DNA of 16,234 nt from Bacteroidales bacterium (GTDB taxonomy: Bacteria; Bacteroidota; Bacteroidia; Bacteroidales; VadinHA17), in NCBI GenBank assembly GCA_003501665.1, contig DNOQ01000154.1, forward strand, positions 1 through 16,234, written 5' to 3'. Positions 8,637 through 16,234 of the stretch are shown here, piece after piece. The position numbers and the translations under genes are program-made. Positions within the stretch are counted from its first letter, which is position 1; the number at the start of each line of letters is the position of its first letter. The notes under the pieces are model-generated. The model was given only the letters and a program-made list of their open reading frames with translations. It was not told where the DNA came from and ran no database searches.

Positions 8637-10061
8637 TCATATTAAAAATCCGTATCCAAGTGCACCCGTAAGAATTATCAGAATGAAGATTACAGGCAAG
8701 ATATAAAACAGTCTCCTGCCCTTCCTGATGTCAAAGTTGTAAGCCAACCTCCCGATAAGCTTAAAACTCAGAAAAATGCCGGCAATCAGAGCTGATATCA
8801 TAATCAAAATAAATACCCACTCTGTCCAGTATGGCAGTTGTGGCATTTCAATCTGCCTGAAGAGAATTGATTTTATTGTCTCCACACCTGTAATATCCTG
8901 AATAATGTATTTATAAAATGGAAATTTTGTAGTTATTTCCATGATAACAAGTCCAACGAAGAAAGCTGCAATAACCGGGAGAAAAATCAGGCTTACCTTC
9001 TGCAAATAGGTACTTAATGAAATTTTCACTTTCATAAAGATTACCAGCAGAAAATAAGGTAATGCCCATAATATCAGAGGGATAACTAAATATAAATATA
9101 AAACGTGAGCAAGATCTTTTACTAAATCTGTATTTATTCCCGATATATTAATGATATTGTTCGAAATGAATGAAGCACCCAAATCTGATATAACCTGAAA
9201 ATGATTCATTTCGAATATCATGGAACCAGTAAGTAAAAACAGGAAAAACCATTCAGGCAGGCGTAAAGGCTGCAACATCATCAAATCGCCGGCAAATCCG
9301 ATCTTTACAATTGCCGGATTAGGACGTGACGTATTATTGCTTGTTTTATAAGTACTGCAGGTCTTCATACATCCTCCGCACAAAAGGCAATGGTTATTAT
9401 TATTTATTTCTGCAGGGATAAGATCAACCCCGCAGCTTTTGTAATTTAACTGATAAATGTACTTGTCATTTATACACGACTTGTCCGGACATTTAATGCA
9501 AACAGATTCCTTTTTCACTCTCCATCCGAGGGGAGCCAGTTTTGAAAAAATACCAAGCATATATCCCACAGGACAAATATACCGGCAGAAAGTATTCTTT
9601 TCAAAAATCAATCCGGAAATAATTGATATGCCTAAAATAAAAAGCAGGTACAAAGATGTATACTTCGGATTCAGGTCAATCTGCAAAATGGTAATTCCGA
9701 CGACCAGGACGATCATATAAAACAAAGTTATGACCCATCCCGATAATATCCATCCGGGTCTTTTTCGTTTAAACCCAATTCTGGCAAAAAACGCGGTAAC
9801 TAATTCAACAGGGCATATCATACACCAGATACGACCGATAAATATTGCTGATAATACTATTAATGGCCACCATAATCGCCAGACAAAACTGGTTGTTAAA
9901 TTTGTTTTGGCAAGCTGGTTTATGAAAAACGGATCATCAGTAGGTGAGGTAAAACCAATGATCACCAATCCGATGAAAGCAATTAATGCAATTATTCTGA
10001 ATGAAATAGGGAACCATATAGTTTCAAGAAGTTTATTCAATTTATTTAACATCAAAATCAT
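8637..10061 (-). CDS. membrane polyferredoxin, NapH/CcoG-like 4Fe-4S protein
   Basis: Integral membrane iron-sulfur protein, 474 aa from the chosen start. Seen: CMICP (C80, C83) and CRYICPVG (C159, C163), the paired CxxCP/CxxxCP loops typical of NapH, NosR and CcoG proteins; then a ferredoxin-like region with CIKCPDKSC (C188, C191, C196), C210, and CLLCGGC-MKTC (C225, C228, C231, C235), enough for two 4Fe-4S clusters. Several hydrophobic segments lie before and after, including an unusual extra C-terminal block of four or more. Likely role: electron transfer across or along the inner membrane to a periplasmic partner. The ATG at 10121 would overlap the sulfatase gene by 43 nt and its first 20 codons merely re-read that gene's 3' end, so the ATG at 10061 is preferred (10052 is also possible). 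No NapG, NosZ or cytochrome oxidase gene is nearby, so its partner is unknown. Confidence 0.8.
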   Translation of the reverse strand: MILMLNKLNKLLETIWFPISFRIIALIAFIGLVIIGFTSPTDDPFFINQLAKTNLTTSFVWRLWWPLIVLSAIFIGRIWCMICPVELVTAFFARIGFKRKRPGWILSGWVITLFYMIVLVVGITILQIDLNPKYTSLYLLFILGISIISGLIFEKNTFCRYICPVGYMLGIFSKLAPLGWRVKKESVCIKCPDKSCINDKYIYQLNYKSCGVDLIPAEINNNNHCLLCGGCMKTCSTYKTSNNTSRPNPAIVKIGFAGDLMMLQPLRLPEWFFLFLLTGSMIFEMNHFQVISDLGASFISNNIINISGINTDLVKDLAHVLYLYLVIPLILWALPYFLLVIFMKVKISLSTYLQKVSLIFLPVIAAFFVGLVIMEITTKFPFYKYIIQDITGVETIKSILFRQIEMPQLPYWTEWVFILIMISALIAGIFLSFKLIGRLAYNFDIRKGRRLFYILPVIFILIILTGALGYGFLI

Positions 10062-10078
10062 AATTAAAATTATATCAT

Positions 10079-11512
10079 CTAATTTGTGAGCCGTCTTGCC
10101 TTTGAACGGCCACCCTTCCATATATTATACTGTGGATCAGCATATTTGTTAAAAAAGTTATTGAGACGAATAACCAAATCCGCAAGTATACTTTCAGTTC
10201 CCGGCTGCCCGTATAAATTGAACCGTTCCTGTGGATCCAGCTTCATATTGTAAAGCTCGAAAGGCCCATCAGGGAAACGGGCTACATATTTCCATTCATC
10301 GGTTCTGATAACACGTGTGTTTTCCATTTCATAAAATACTTCGTTTTTCCAGTTAAGTTTTTGTCCACTAAGCAAAGGAGAAAAATCGCGCCCTGGCAGT
10401 TCCGGTTTCCGGGGTATCTTGTCTCCCAGTCCAAGATAGTTTAAAAGTGTTGGCAGGAAATCGTAGTTGCTTATGAAGATATCTGATGTTATGCCGGCTT
10501 TTATTTTATAGTTATGCCGGAAAATTAGCGGGATATTCATCATCAGTTCATGGGCTCCTATGGGCCGGAAGTGATCACCCATACCCCACATGCCATTATG
10601 TCCGCCAATGTAACCCTGATCGGCAGAATAAATAATTACCGTATTATCATCCAGTCCGAGAGTTTTAAGTTCGGACATTATCTCACCAACTCCATCGTCA
10701 ACACCACTGGTTTCAGCAGCGAGCCTTTCCATCGCCACCTGCTTATTATGAAATGGTTTATTATGGAATTGCCATGGATGCATTTTGTCAGTCGGAAAAC
10801 ATGAGAAATGCATATCCTTATAATACCCGGCATGTCTGTTCCGCGGGGGATTCAGCATAAGATCCCCGAGAGCATATGGTCCGTTATAAGCGAGGAAAAG
10901 GAAGAACGGATTTTCTTTGTTTTGCCTTATAAACTCAATCCCTTTCTGTGTCCAGAGATCCGTTGTATATCCTGGTTCTTTGCGAAGCCTTCCATCTTCT
11001 ATGACATCCTGATCGTAAAATTCCAGGGTATGCCCACCGGGTTTTGTAACCCAGTATGAAAATCCCTCCTGAACATTAAGATGATCTCCGAGATGCCACT
11101 TCCCGCTTAGTCCGCAAACATATCCGGCATCCCTCAGTATTTCACCAAGTGAATTGAATTCGTCAATCATCCGGTAGGCTTCGGGACCGATCATATTCTT
11201 GTTATCGATATATGAATGTACTCCATGCTGTGATGGGATCAATCCTGTAAGAAAAGTTGCCCTGGTTGGAGAACTTACGGGATTACTGCTCAATGCACGT
11301 GTAAATCTTATACCTTCTGATGCCAGGCGGTCAATATTTGGAGTTAAAATGTCGGTGTTGCCATAACAACCAAGTGACCACGCTCCCTGATTGTCGGTCA
11401 GGATAAATATAATATTCGGAAGATTTTTCGGTTGCTCTGCCGATAAATACTGTAAACCTGCAGTAGCAGCAATTGTAAAAACCGGAAGAAATCCGGCAGG
11501 ATATCTTTTCAT
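10079..11512 (-). CDS. S1-family sulfatase, Ser-type, secreted
   Basis: Predicted periplasmic sulfatase hydrolysing sulfate esters on a sugar. Seen: a Sec signal (MKRY, hydrophobic core, likely cut near YLSA); metal site start ILTDNQG (D40, N41, with Asn in place of the commoner second Asp); the sulfatase signature SSPTR (residues 80-84) with S80 as the residue converted to formylglycine; SQHGVH (94-99); SGKWHLGDH (136-144); and a late SADQGYIGGH block for the second half of the metal site. At 477 aa it is of normal length. A Ser-type enzyme depends on an anaerobic sulfatase-maturating radical SAM enzyme, which is not in this window. The nearby polyferredoxin is not that enzyme. ATG start, 39 nt after the transporter gene. 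The sulfated substrate is unknown; the fucose-type partners suggest a sulfated deoxyhexose glycan. Confidence 0.93.
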   Translation of the reverse strand: MKRYPAGFLPVFTIAATAGLQYLSAEQPKNLPNIIFILTDNQGAWSLGCYGNTDILTPNIDRLASEGIRFTRALSSNPVSSPTRATFLTGLIPSQHGVHSYIDNKNMIGPEAYRMIDEFNSLGEILRDAGYVCGLSGKWHLGDHLNVQEGFSYWVTKPGGHTLEFYDQDVIEDGRLRKEPGYTTDLWTQKGIEFIRQNKENPFFLFLAYNGPYALGDLMLNPPRNRHAGYYKDMHFSCFPTDKMHPWQFHNKPFHNKQVAMERLAAETSGVDDGVGEIMSELKTLGLDDNTVIIYSADQGYIGGHNGMWGMGDHFRPIGAHELMMNIPLIFRHNYKIKAGITSDIFISNYDFLPTLLNYLGLGDKIPRKPELPGRDFSPLLSGQKLNWKNEVFYEMENTRVIRTDEWKYVARFPDGPFELYNMKLDPQERFNLYGQPGTESILADLVIRLNNFFNKYADPQYNIWKGGRSKARRLTN

Positions 11513-11551
11513 TTCCGTTTCAAAGTATTTATAAAAGTATCGATCAAAAAT

Positions 11552-12763
11552 CTAATTTTTTACGTGTGCCTTCAGTTTGAAATTCCGTCTTAAAAGAGGC
11601 TGTTTCGTAAAGAAGAATGCATAAATGGTGATCATCAGGAAACAGAAACATGGCACGAGGTATGATATATTAACTCCGAACCTGTCGGTAATTGCCCCCT
11701 GGATAGGCGGGAAAAATGCCCCTCCGACTATGGCGAAATTCAATAAAGCAGATGCCCTGCCGGAGAAAGCTCCTACATCCTCGATGCCAAGGCTAAAGAG
11801 AGTCGGGAACATAATACCCAGGAATAAGCCTAATGCTGCCAGAAAGAACTCGTTATATCCCGTATTAAAAAATATGATCACCAAATAACAGATGATCATT
11901 CCTATCCCATAAACTCCGACAAGAATATGTGCTTTTACAAATCTCAGTATAAAAACTGCAAGCAGGCACATTGCCCCGGCAAAGATATAGTATAGGGTCA
12001 GGTAGCGTGAAGCTTCAGCCGGAGAGAAATTCAATACTTTTTGAAGATATGGTATAAAAAAGCCTGCAGTACATGCTTCCGCACCCACATAGAAAAACAT
12101 CGCGAATACACCAAAAAAGAGATGTGGGTATTTGTGTAATTCCCTGAAAATGCCTTTTATGGAGAATATATCTTCTTCAGATGCCTTCATACCTGGTATC
12201 CGGGATAAAAGAAACAGGATTATTATAATCAGGAGCAATACTGCGAGAAGGGCATATGGAAAATGAAATCTTATATCTCCTGCACTGCTGTAAATCAGAG
12301 CAGTCGCAATAATGGGAGTAGTTGCATATCCGGTTCTGGCAAATAACTGTGCAAAATTCATACGGATTGCAGCACCTTCAGGATCGCCTAATAAAGCAAG
12401 GAAAGGATTTGCGGCAACATTAAATACTGTAATACCTGTCGAAAGAATAAATATTGCCGTAAGAACAATAAAATAAGAATCAAATATTTTCGCGGGAATG
12501 AATATCAGGCATCCCAGTGTACAAAAAAACAGAGCTGCAAGCAGGCTGATCTTGTAGCCGTAATGGTGAATCATCCACGCGATAGGAAACGGAAAGACAA
12601 TATAAGTGATGTAGAACGAAAACTGAATCATCGTAGCCTGGAAATAGCTCATTTGAAAATGTTCGACCAGTGATGGCAGTAAAATATCGTTCATACAGAA
12701 CATAATCCCGACAGCAAGAAAAAAAAAGCACAGGAGCAACAATGGTTTATATTGGTGTTTCAT
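11552..12763 (-). CDS. FucP-like MFS sugar symporter (FHS family)
   Basis: Inner-membrane sugar:proton symporter with about 12 transmembrane segments in 403 aa. Seen: NDILLP (25-30) in TM1, matching the E. coli FucP segment whose Asp is essential for proton coupling (here D26); a QFSFYITY segment in TM2; PAK near residue 90; and AANPF (117-121) followed by LLGDPEGAAIRMNFAQ, all diagnostic of the FHS group. Where FucP has Glu135, this protein appears to have Asn115, so the sugar specificity probably differs from L-fucose (alignment from memory). The start lies only 5 nt after the isomerase-like gene's stop, so the two are co-transcribed and presumably share a substrate. An alternative is a glucose or N-acetylglucosamine transporter of the same family. 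Confidence 0.88.
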   Translation of the reverse strand: MKHQYKPLLLLCFFFLAVGIMFCMNDILLPSLVEHFQMSYFQATMIQFSFYITYIVFPFPIAWMIHHYGYKISLLAALFFCTLGCLIFIPAKIFDSYFIVLTAIFILSTGITVFNVAANPFLALLGDPEGAAIRMNFAQLFARTGYATTPIIATALIYSSAGDIRFHFPYALLAVLLLIIIILFLLSRIPGMKASEEDIFSIKGIFRELHKYPHLFFGVFAMFFYVGAEACTAGFFIPYLQKVLNFSPAEASRYLTLYYIFAGAMCLLAVFILRFVKAHILVGVYGIGMIICYLVIIFFNTGYNEFFLAALGLFLGIMFPTLFSLGIEDVGAFSGRASALLNFAIVGGAFFPPIQGAITDRFGVNISYLVPCFCFLMITIYAFFFTKQPLLRRNFKLKAHVKN

Positions 12764-12768
12764 ATATT

Positions 12769-14145
12769 CTATAACTTTGAATCCACAGTAACATCTATAT
12801 TCAACAATTTACACAAGTCAACAAGCTCATTCACATAAGTCCCGTAAACAGCTGCAAAGTGCTGGGACTGAACATGATCTAAGATCTGCCTGACCGGAAC
12901 ATCAGGATAGAACTTGATGCTTGGCCATGAAGGTAAGGGGACGCCCATTTCAACCCATTGAGGCCTTTCTCTTCCCTCTCCTGTAACAATATGCATTCTG
13001 TATCCCTGTTTTGTTTCAGACAGACAGGCAAGTGTCATTCTTCCTTTTTTCATGTTTGAACAATGCGCAATTCCCTTAAGCAGAACCGTGGAGATATATT
13101 TTATCTGAGGTTTCCCTTCTATAAAATCGGAAGGGCAATAACCATCTTCACCGAGTAATATCCATTCAGGATGATGTTCATAATGTTCAATAAAGGCTAC
13201 CTGCTTCCCGGATATTATTTTAAGCATGAGCTGGGAAACGGAATTCCCAAGATCATTTTCATCTACATACGGATAACCTGCATCAACAACAAGTGATGAA
13301 GGTACAGCATGTGTCAGCCCCATTTCAAGATCAACACCGTCAACGCATTTATAAGAAAAAGTATCAAATTTCTTTTCTTTACAGAGCGCTACAGTTCCCA
13401 TATATACCCTTACAGCATATTCGACAACTTCATCATCCGGTTTACCCAGAGGATATTCCCAATCCTTTGAGACCCGTTTAACCTCTTCCCTCACCTCTGA
13501 AAGAGGTATCGAATCCATTCTTTTTTTCAGCTGCAACATATCCATGCTTTCAATTTCAGGGCCTATCAAATCACGCAATCTGGTCGGATTGAGACCTGTG
13601 GAATAGAGTCCCATGTCGTTATAACCTATCATCCCCAGTCTTGCATGCCTTAAACGTTTCATGGTATAAGCTGCTCTGGCGAATGATAAAATTCCGTTGA
13701 TATCCATAGGCATATCAGGACCATTAAACAAATATTTAAATTTTATCCCCCATTGCTCCATAGGGAACCTCAAAGATGTTGAACCTGCACCCGCCGCCGG
13801 AGATATCAGTGTCCCTTTTTTACCAAATCTGCCTTCATGATCGGTGAAACCTCCGTAACTATAAAGTATCATAGGCTCATTTCTGAACTCATGTAACACT
13901 CTGAAGACTCCTCTTGTATCAATCCAGTTGATTATGTTAATGAAAAGGAAATCCCAGTCTTTGCCTTTTAGATCTCTGATAGCTCTTTCAGGCTCCGGCC
14001 CTTCTCCAAATACCGGATCAGTTGATATAAGCTCTAATCCGGCATCTGATAACTGCTTTTCAGCAGCTGAACTGATCATTTTAAGATTGTCAGGTTCATA
14101 GAACATTGTTCCAAAAGAAACGTATCCTGCTTTTATTTTTGTCAT
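12769..14145 (-). CDS. L-fucose/arabinose isomerase-like protein
   Basis: Cytoplasmic protein of 458 aa related to L-fucose and L-arabinose isomerases (aldose-ketose isomerisation with Mn2+). Seen: an N-terminal alpha/beta domain with FLFINIINWIDTRG (67-80), like the FucI/AraA N-terminal fold; a central VDENDLGNS block (294-302); a following segment ISGKQVAFIEHYEHHP (311-326); and a C-terminal HVQSQHFAAVYGTY (424-437). By comparison with FucI from memory, E296, E320 and H429 would be the metal ligands, with E320 in place of the usual Asp. The protein is much shorter than FucI (about 590 aa), so it belongs to a divergent subgroup and may act on another sugar or not be an isomerase. No signal peptide. 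Starts with ATG 85 nt after the DeoR gene and precedes the transporter by 5 nt. Confidence 0.75.
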   Translation of the reverse strand: MTKIKAGYVSFGTMFYEPDNLKMISSAAEKQLSDAGLELISTDPVFGEGPEPERAIRDLKGKDWDFLFINIINWIDTRGVFRVLHEFRNEPMILYSYGGFTDHEGRFGKKGTLISPAAGAGSTSLRFPMEQWGIKFKYLFNGPDMPMDINGILSFARAAYTMKRLRHARLGMIGYNDMGLYSTGLNPTRLRDLIGPEIESMDMLQLKKRMDSIPLSEVREEVKRVSKDWEYPLGKPDDEVVEYAVRVYMGTVALCKEKKFDTFSYKCVDGVDLEMGLTHAVPSSLVVDAGYPYVDENDLGNSVSQLMLKIISGKQVAFIEHYEHHPEWILLGEDGYCPSDFIEGKPQIKYISTVLLKGIAHCSNMKKGRMTLACLSETKQGYRMHIVTGEGRERPQWVEMGVPLPSWPSIKFYPDVPVRQILDHVQSQHFAAVYGTYVNELVDLCKLLNIDVTVDSKL

Positions 14146-14230
14146 CTTTTAAGGTTTTAATTAATGTTATAATTATAATCTATTTCGACTTCTGCTACTG
14201 CCTTTTCAAGGAAATATTCATCGGTTTTTA

Positions 14231-14992
14231 TCAAACTGTTATGATATTTATGTTATTCTTATGATACATGTCAATAATCTTTTGGTCAACAACACTATTA
14301 GTAATCAGATAATTGACCAGCGAAAGGGATGAATATGTGAAATAGGAATCTCTTTCCAGTTTTGATGAATCACATAACAAAAATACTTGTCGTGCCGATT
14401 CAGCCATTTTTATGGTTATCGATGCCTCTTTTTCATCAACACTACTCAATCCGTGAGCTATAGAAACCCCACCTGCTCCGATAAACGCTTTATCGGCTTT
14501 ATATCTGTTGAGCAGATTTTCAGTCATCGGTCCGTATAGAGCCCTGCGCGAATTATCAAGCTCACCACCGATAAGATAAACTTTAATGTGCGGAAAAGGA
14601 AGAAGTTCCGAAATAACAGGTAATGAATTGGTTATTACCCTGATCTTCTGGAACTTTTTCAAGTATCTTGCAAGATAGTAAACCGTCGTACCGCAATCCA
14701 TATATATTGTGTCATCCTCTTCAATAAAACTTGAAGCATATCTGCATATCTCTATTTTCTGTTCACTATGTTGGATAGCTTTACTATTAAAATCAAACAA
14801 ACCGTTTGTGATCTTCGATTTAATGGCGCCTCCATGAATCCGGATCAGAAAACCTTTGTTTTCAAGCTCATTCAGGTCGCGCCTTGCTGTTATCTCGGAA
14901 ATATTAAAACTCCCAACTATATCCTGTATACTTATTGATTCATTCTTATTGAGATAATTCAATATATACTTTTTTCTCAATTCATTTACCAT
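14231..14992 (-). CDS. DeoR-family transcriptional repressor
   Basis: A 253-aa regulator. Seen: an N-terminal winged helix with LNYLNKNESISIQDIV (11-26) and EITARRDLNELE (33-44) as the recognition region, then the wing IRIHGGA; a C-terminal sugar-phosphate sensor domain with MDCGTT, ITNS and YLIGGEL blocks and the late CDSSKLERDSY motif, all standard for DeoR proteins. These repressors usually bind phosphorylated sugars and control the adjacent catabolic genes. It is first in the minus-strand run, upstream of the isomerase and transporter genes, and faces the divergent Gfo/Idh gene across 481 nt, so it probably controls both directions and itself. ATG start. Confidence 0.93.
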   Translation of the reverse strand: MVNELRKKYILNYLNKNESISIQDIVGSFNISEITARRDLNELENKGFLIRIHGGAIKSKITNGLFDFNSKAIQHSEQKIEICRYASSFIEEDDTIYMDCGTTVYYLARYLKKFQKIRVITNSLPVISELLPFPHIKVYLIGGELDNSRRALYGPMTENLLNRYKADKAFIGAGGVSIAHGLSSVDEKEASITIKMAESARQVFLLCDSSKLERDSYFTYSSLSLVNYLITNSVVDQKIIDMYHKNNINIITV

Positions 14993-15052
14993 TGCAATAA
15001 ACCTCTTAAATATTTATAACAAATATGTACAATTAATAAATATTATATACTA

Positions 15053-15163
15053 TTATTCAACAGACTTATTTAATTCACTTTGTCCGACTAAAAAGGTATG
15101 GGCGGAAGCATATTCTGTCATTTCAATCCGGTTCAGTCCTAATTCAATTGTCAGGAATTTCAT
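15053..15163 (-). other. possible 36-aa small ORF upstream of the DeoR gene
   Basis: An ATG-started frame of 36 codons ends in TAA 60 nt before the DeoR start, on the same strand. The product begins MKFLTIELGLNRIEMTEYAS and its DNA is visibly less AT-rich than both flanks, with an A/T-only leader before the ATG. It may be a small protein, an upstream ORF or a relic. I recognise no family, and the length alone does not prove coding. Confidence 0.25.
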
Positions 15164-15181
15164 AAAGATTTTAAATTAAAC

Positions 15182-15203
15182 AAATAATGATCCGGTATTA
15201 TTT
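15182..15203. repeat. 7-bp inverted repeat, candidate operator
   Basis: AAATAAT and ATTATTT are exact reverse complements around an 8-nt centre GATCCGGT, within the divergent intergenic region. Its position suits a DeoR operator, but the arms are pure A/T and such repeats arise easily by chance here. Confidence 0.25.
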
Positions 15204-15473
15204 ATTAGGTTAAAAAAATATAATTGACCTAAAGTTATAATTTTAATCAAAAAAATCAAAAATGATCATAAATAATTTATTAAATTAATCCTGTCCATGA
15301 ATGTACCCCGAAAATTGTAAAATGATAGTCGCCATATAACCAAATGAAACAGAAATAATTGTTAATCTGAGAAATATTATACTTTTTCATATTAACAGGA
15401 TTTTTTGTTTTATATAAGGTTTTGATATATTTTTAAACAAATATTCCCAATCAAAAACAAACATTGAAATACT

Positions 15474-16234
15474 ATGCAAAACACAACATTTAAAAAGACA
15501 ACCTCCAGACGCAGATTTATTGGTAAGGCTACTCTGGGTCTGACAGCACTTACCGTTGCGCCAAACCTTTCATTTGCAGCAAGGCAGGATAATCCGCGGA
15601 AAATCAGGATTGGCATTATTGGCGGAAGATTTGGAACCAGTTTTCAGTTCCATGAGCATCCTGACTGTATAGTAGAGGCGGTGAGTGATTTACGTGCAGA
15701 GCGGAGGGAGCGTCTTATGAAGGTTTACAAATGTTCTAAAAGCTATGAATCGCTGGAGAAATTAATTCTTGATCCTAAAATCGATGCAGTATTTATTGCC
15801 ACACCGGCTCCCGATCATGTAAGGCATGTTGTTGCTGCATTGAAAGCAGGGAAACACGTATTATGTGCAGTACCTGCTGCATATTCCATTGAGGAATGTT
15901 ACAGGCTGAAAGATGCTGTTTTAAGCTCAGGACTTACATATATGATGGCCGAAACAAGCACTTACAGGCAAAATACTATTTCTGTAAAAAAATTCTATAA
16001 AGAAGGATTGTTCGGAAATATTTTCAGCTCTGCCGCGGAATATAATCATCCAGGCCTTGAAACATTATGGTTTGAAGATGGTAAACCGACATGGCGCCAT
16101 GGAATGCCTCCGCTGTTATATCCCACTCATTGTACCTCCTTCCTGATATGTGTCACAGGAGAAAGATTAACACATGTAAGTGGATTGGGATGGGGTGATG
16201 ACTCTCCTTTAATCAAGAATAATCCCTATGATAA
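15474..16234 (+). CDS. Tat-exported Gfo/Idh/MocA family protein, 3' end outside window
   Basis: Partial gene, 253 codons, open to the window edge. Seen: a Tat signal with TSRRRFIGK (10-18) and a hydrophobic stretch to about residue 36; GIIGGRFG (47-54); ATPAPDH (109-115); HVLCAVPAA (128-136) with no catalytic Lys at the EKP position; YMMAET (156-161); and PTWRHG followed by YPTH (216-219). It is a close paralogue of the gene at 7348-8586: both share FHEHPDCIVEAVSDLR and KVYKCSKSYESLEKL, and nearly every motif. It runs divergently from the DeoR gene, so it may start a second operon under the same control. The same GH109-like NAD-dependent glycosidase hypothesis applies. ATG start chosen because the Tat signal begins directly after it. 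Confidence 0.88.
   Translation, partial: MQNTTFKKTTSRRRFIGKATLGLTALTVAPNLSFAARQDNPRKIRIGIIGGRFGTSFQFHEHPDCIVEAVSDLRAERRERLMKVYKCSKSYESLEKLILDPKIDAVFIATPAPDHVRHVVAALKAGKHVLCAVPAAYSIEECYRLKDAVLSSGLTYMMAETSTYRQNTISVKKFYKEGLFGNIFSSAAEYNHPGLETLWFEDGKPTWRHGMPPLLYPTHCTSFLICVTGERLTHVSGLGWGDDSPLIKNNPYD

Larger units (their letters stand above)
14993..15473. promoter_or_regulatory. 481-nt divergent intergenic region
   Basis: This AT-rich gap separates the DeoR gene from the divergent Gfo/Idh gene, so it must contain at least the promoters of both, unless transcripts start farther out. I found no exact Bacteroidota -7 box (TAnnTTTG) on either strand. A less AT-rich island at about 15053-15163 contains a small ORF, and a 7-bp inverted repeat lies at 15182-15203. 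Both are listed separately. No RNA gene was recognised. Confidence 0.6.

Noticed and set aside
8637..10061. Polyferredoxin as the sulfatase-maturating enzyme
   Set aside because: It lacks the radical SAM CxxxCxxC motif context and is a polytopic membrane protein with ferredoxin-type Cys spacing.
10062..10121. N-terminal extension of the polyferredoxin by 20 codons
   Set aside because: Most of it overlaps the sulfatase 3' end and merely re-reads those codons in another frame; in-frame ATGs at 10061 and 10052 give a normal membrane start.
14146..14230. Open frame without ATG between the DeoR and isomerase-like genes
   Set aside because: About 30 codons with no usual start codon and no recognised family; probably chance.
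15007..15016. Palindrome TAAATATTTA near the DeoR start
   Set aside because: Composed only of A and T in a strongly AT-rich region, so it has little information value.
15410..15616. 68-codon ORF on the minus strand
   Set aside because: It lies mostly antisense to the start of the well-supported divergent Gfo/Idh gene.

Overview
The window looks like chromosomal DNA of an anaerobic or marine Bacteroidota (Bacteroidales/Marinilabiliales type). It is AT-rich, with very AT-rich intergenic DNA and no clear Shine-Dalgarno sequences. It carries typical Bacteroidota families: a FucP-type sugar:H+ symporter, Tat-exported Gfo/Idh/MocA proteins, an S-type sulfatase, a DUF6057-like membrane protein and PD40 beta-propeller lipoproteins. 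This assignment rests on gene content only.

Eleven genes on the minus strand run from about 14.99 kb down to position 25. In transcription order they are: a DeoR-family repressor, an L-fucose-isomerase-like enzyme, a FucP-like transporter, a secreted S1 sulfatase, a membrane polyferredoxin (NapH/CcoG-like), a Tat-exported Gfo/Idh/MocA protein, a lipoprotein with a c-type heme motif and PD40 repeats, a large DUF6057-like membrane protein, a DUF4189 secreted protein, a Tat-exported N,N-dimethylformamidase-beta-like protein, and a GH30-like glycoside hydrolase lipoprotein. Most gaps are 5-110 nt, so the first nine genes look like one transcription unit. Gaps of 207 and 163 nt before the last two genes could hold extra control points; the 163-nt gap contains a perfect 13-bp inverted repeat. 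On the other side of a 481-nt AT-rich gap (14993-15473), a second Gfo/Idh/MocA gene is transcribed divergently and runs off the window end. It is a close paralogue of the one inside the cluster.

The likely theme is use of a sulfated glycan or glycoside. Secreted enzymes (GH30-like hydrolase, sulfatase, Tat-exported Gfo/Idh proteins that may be NAD-dependent glycosidases of the GH109 type) would release a sugar, the MFS symporter would import it, the isomerase-like enzyme would start its catabolism, and the DeoR protein would sense a phosphorylated intermediate. There is no SusC/SusD pair in view, so this is not a classical polysaccharide utilisation locus, and the substrate cannot be named from sequence alone.

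The least explained part is the centre (about 3.3-10.1 kb). There a polyferredoxin, a possible mono-heme beta-propeller lipoprotein, a DUF6057-like membrane protein and a DUF4189 protein sit together inside a sugar cluster. This looks like an undescribed envelope redox module attached to glycan catabolism. No tRNA, rRNA, insertion sequence, CRISPR array or convincing intrinsic terminator was seen.
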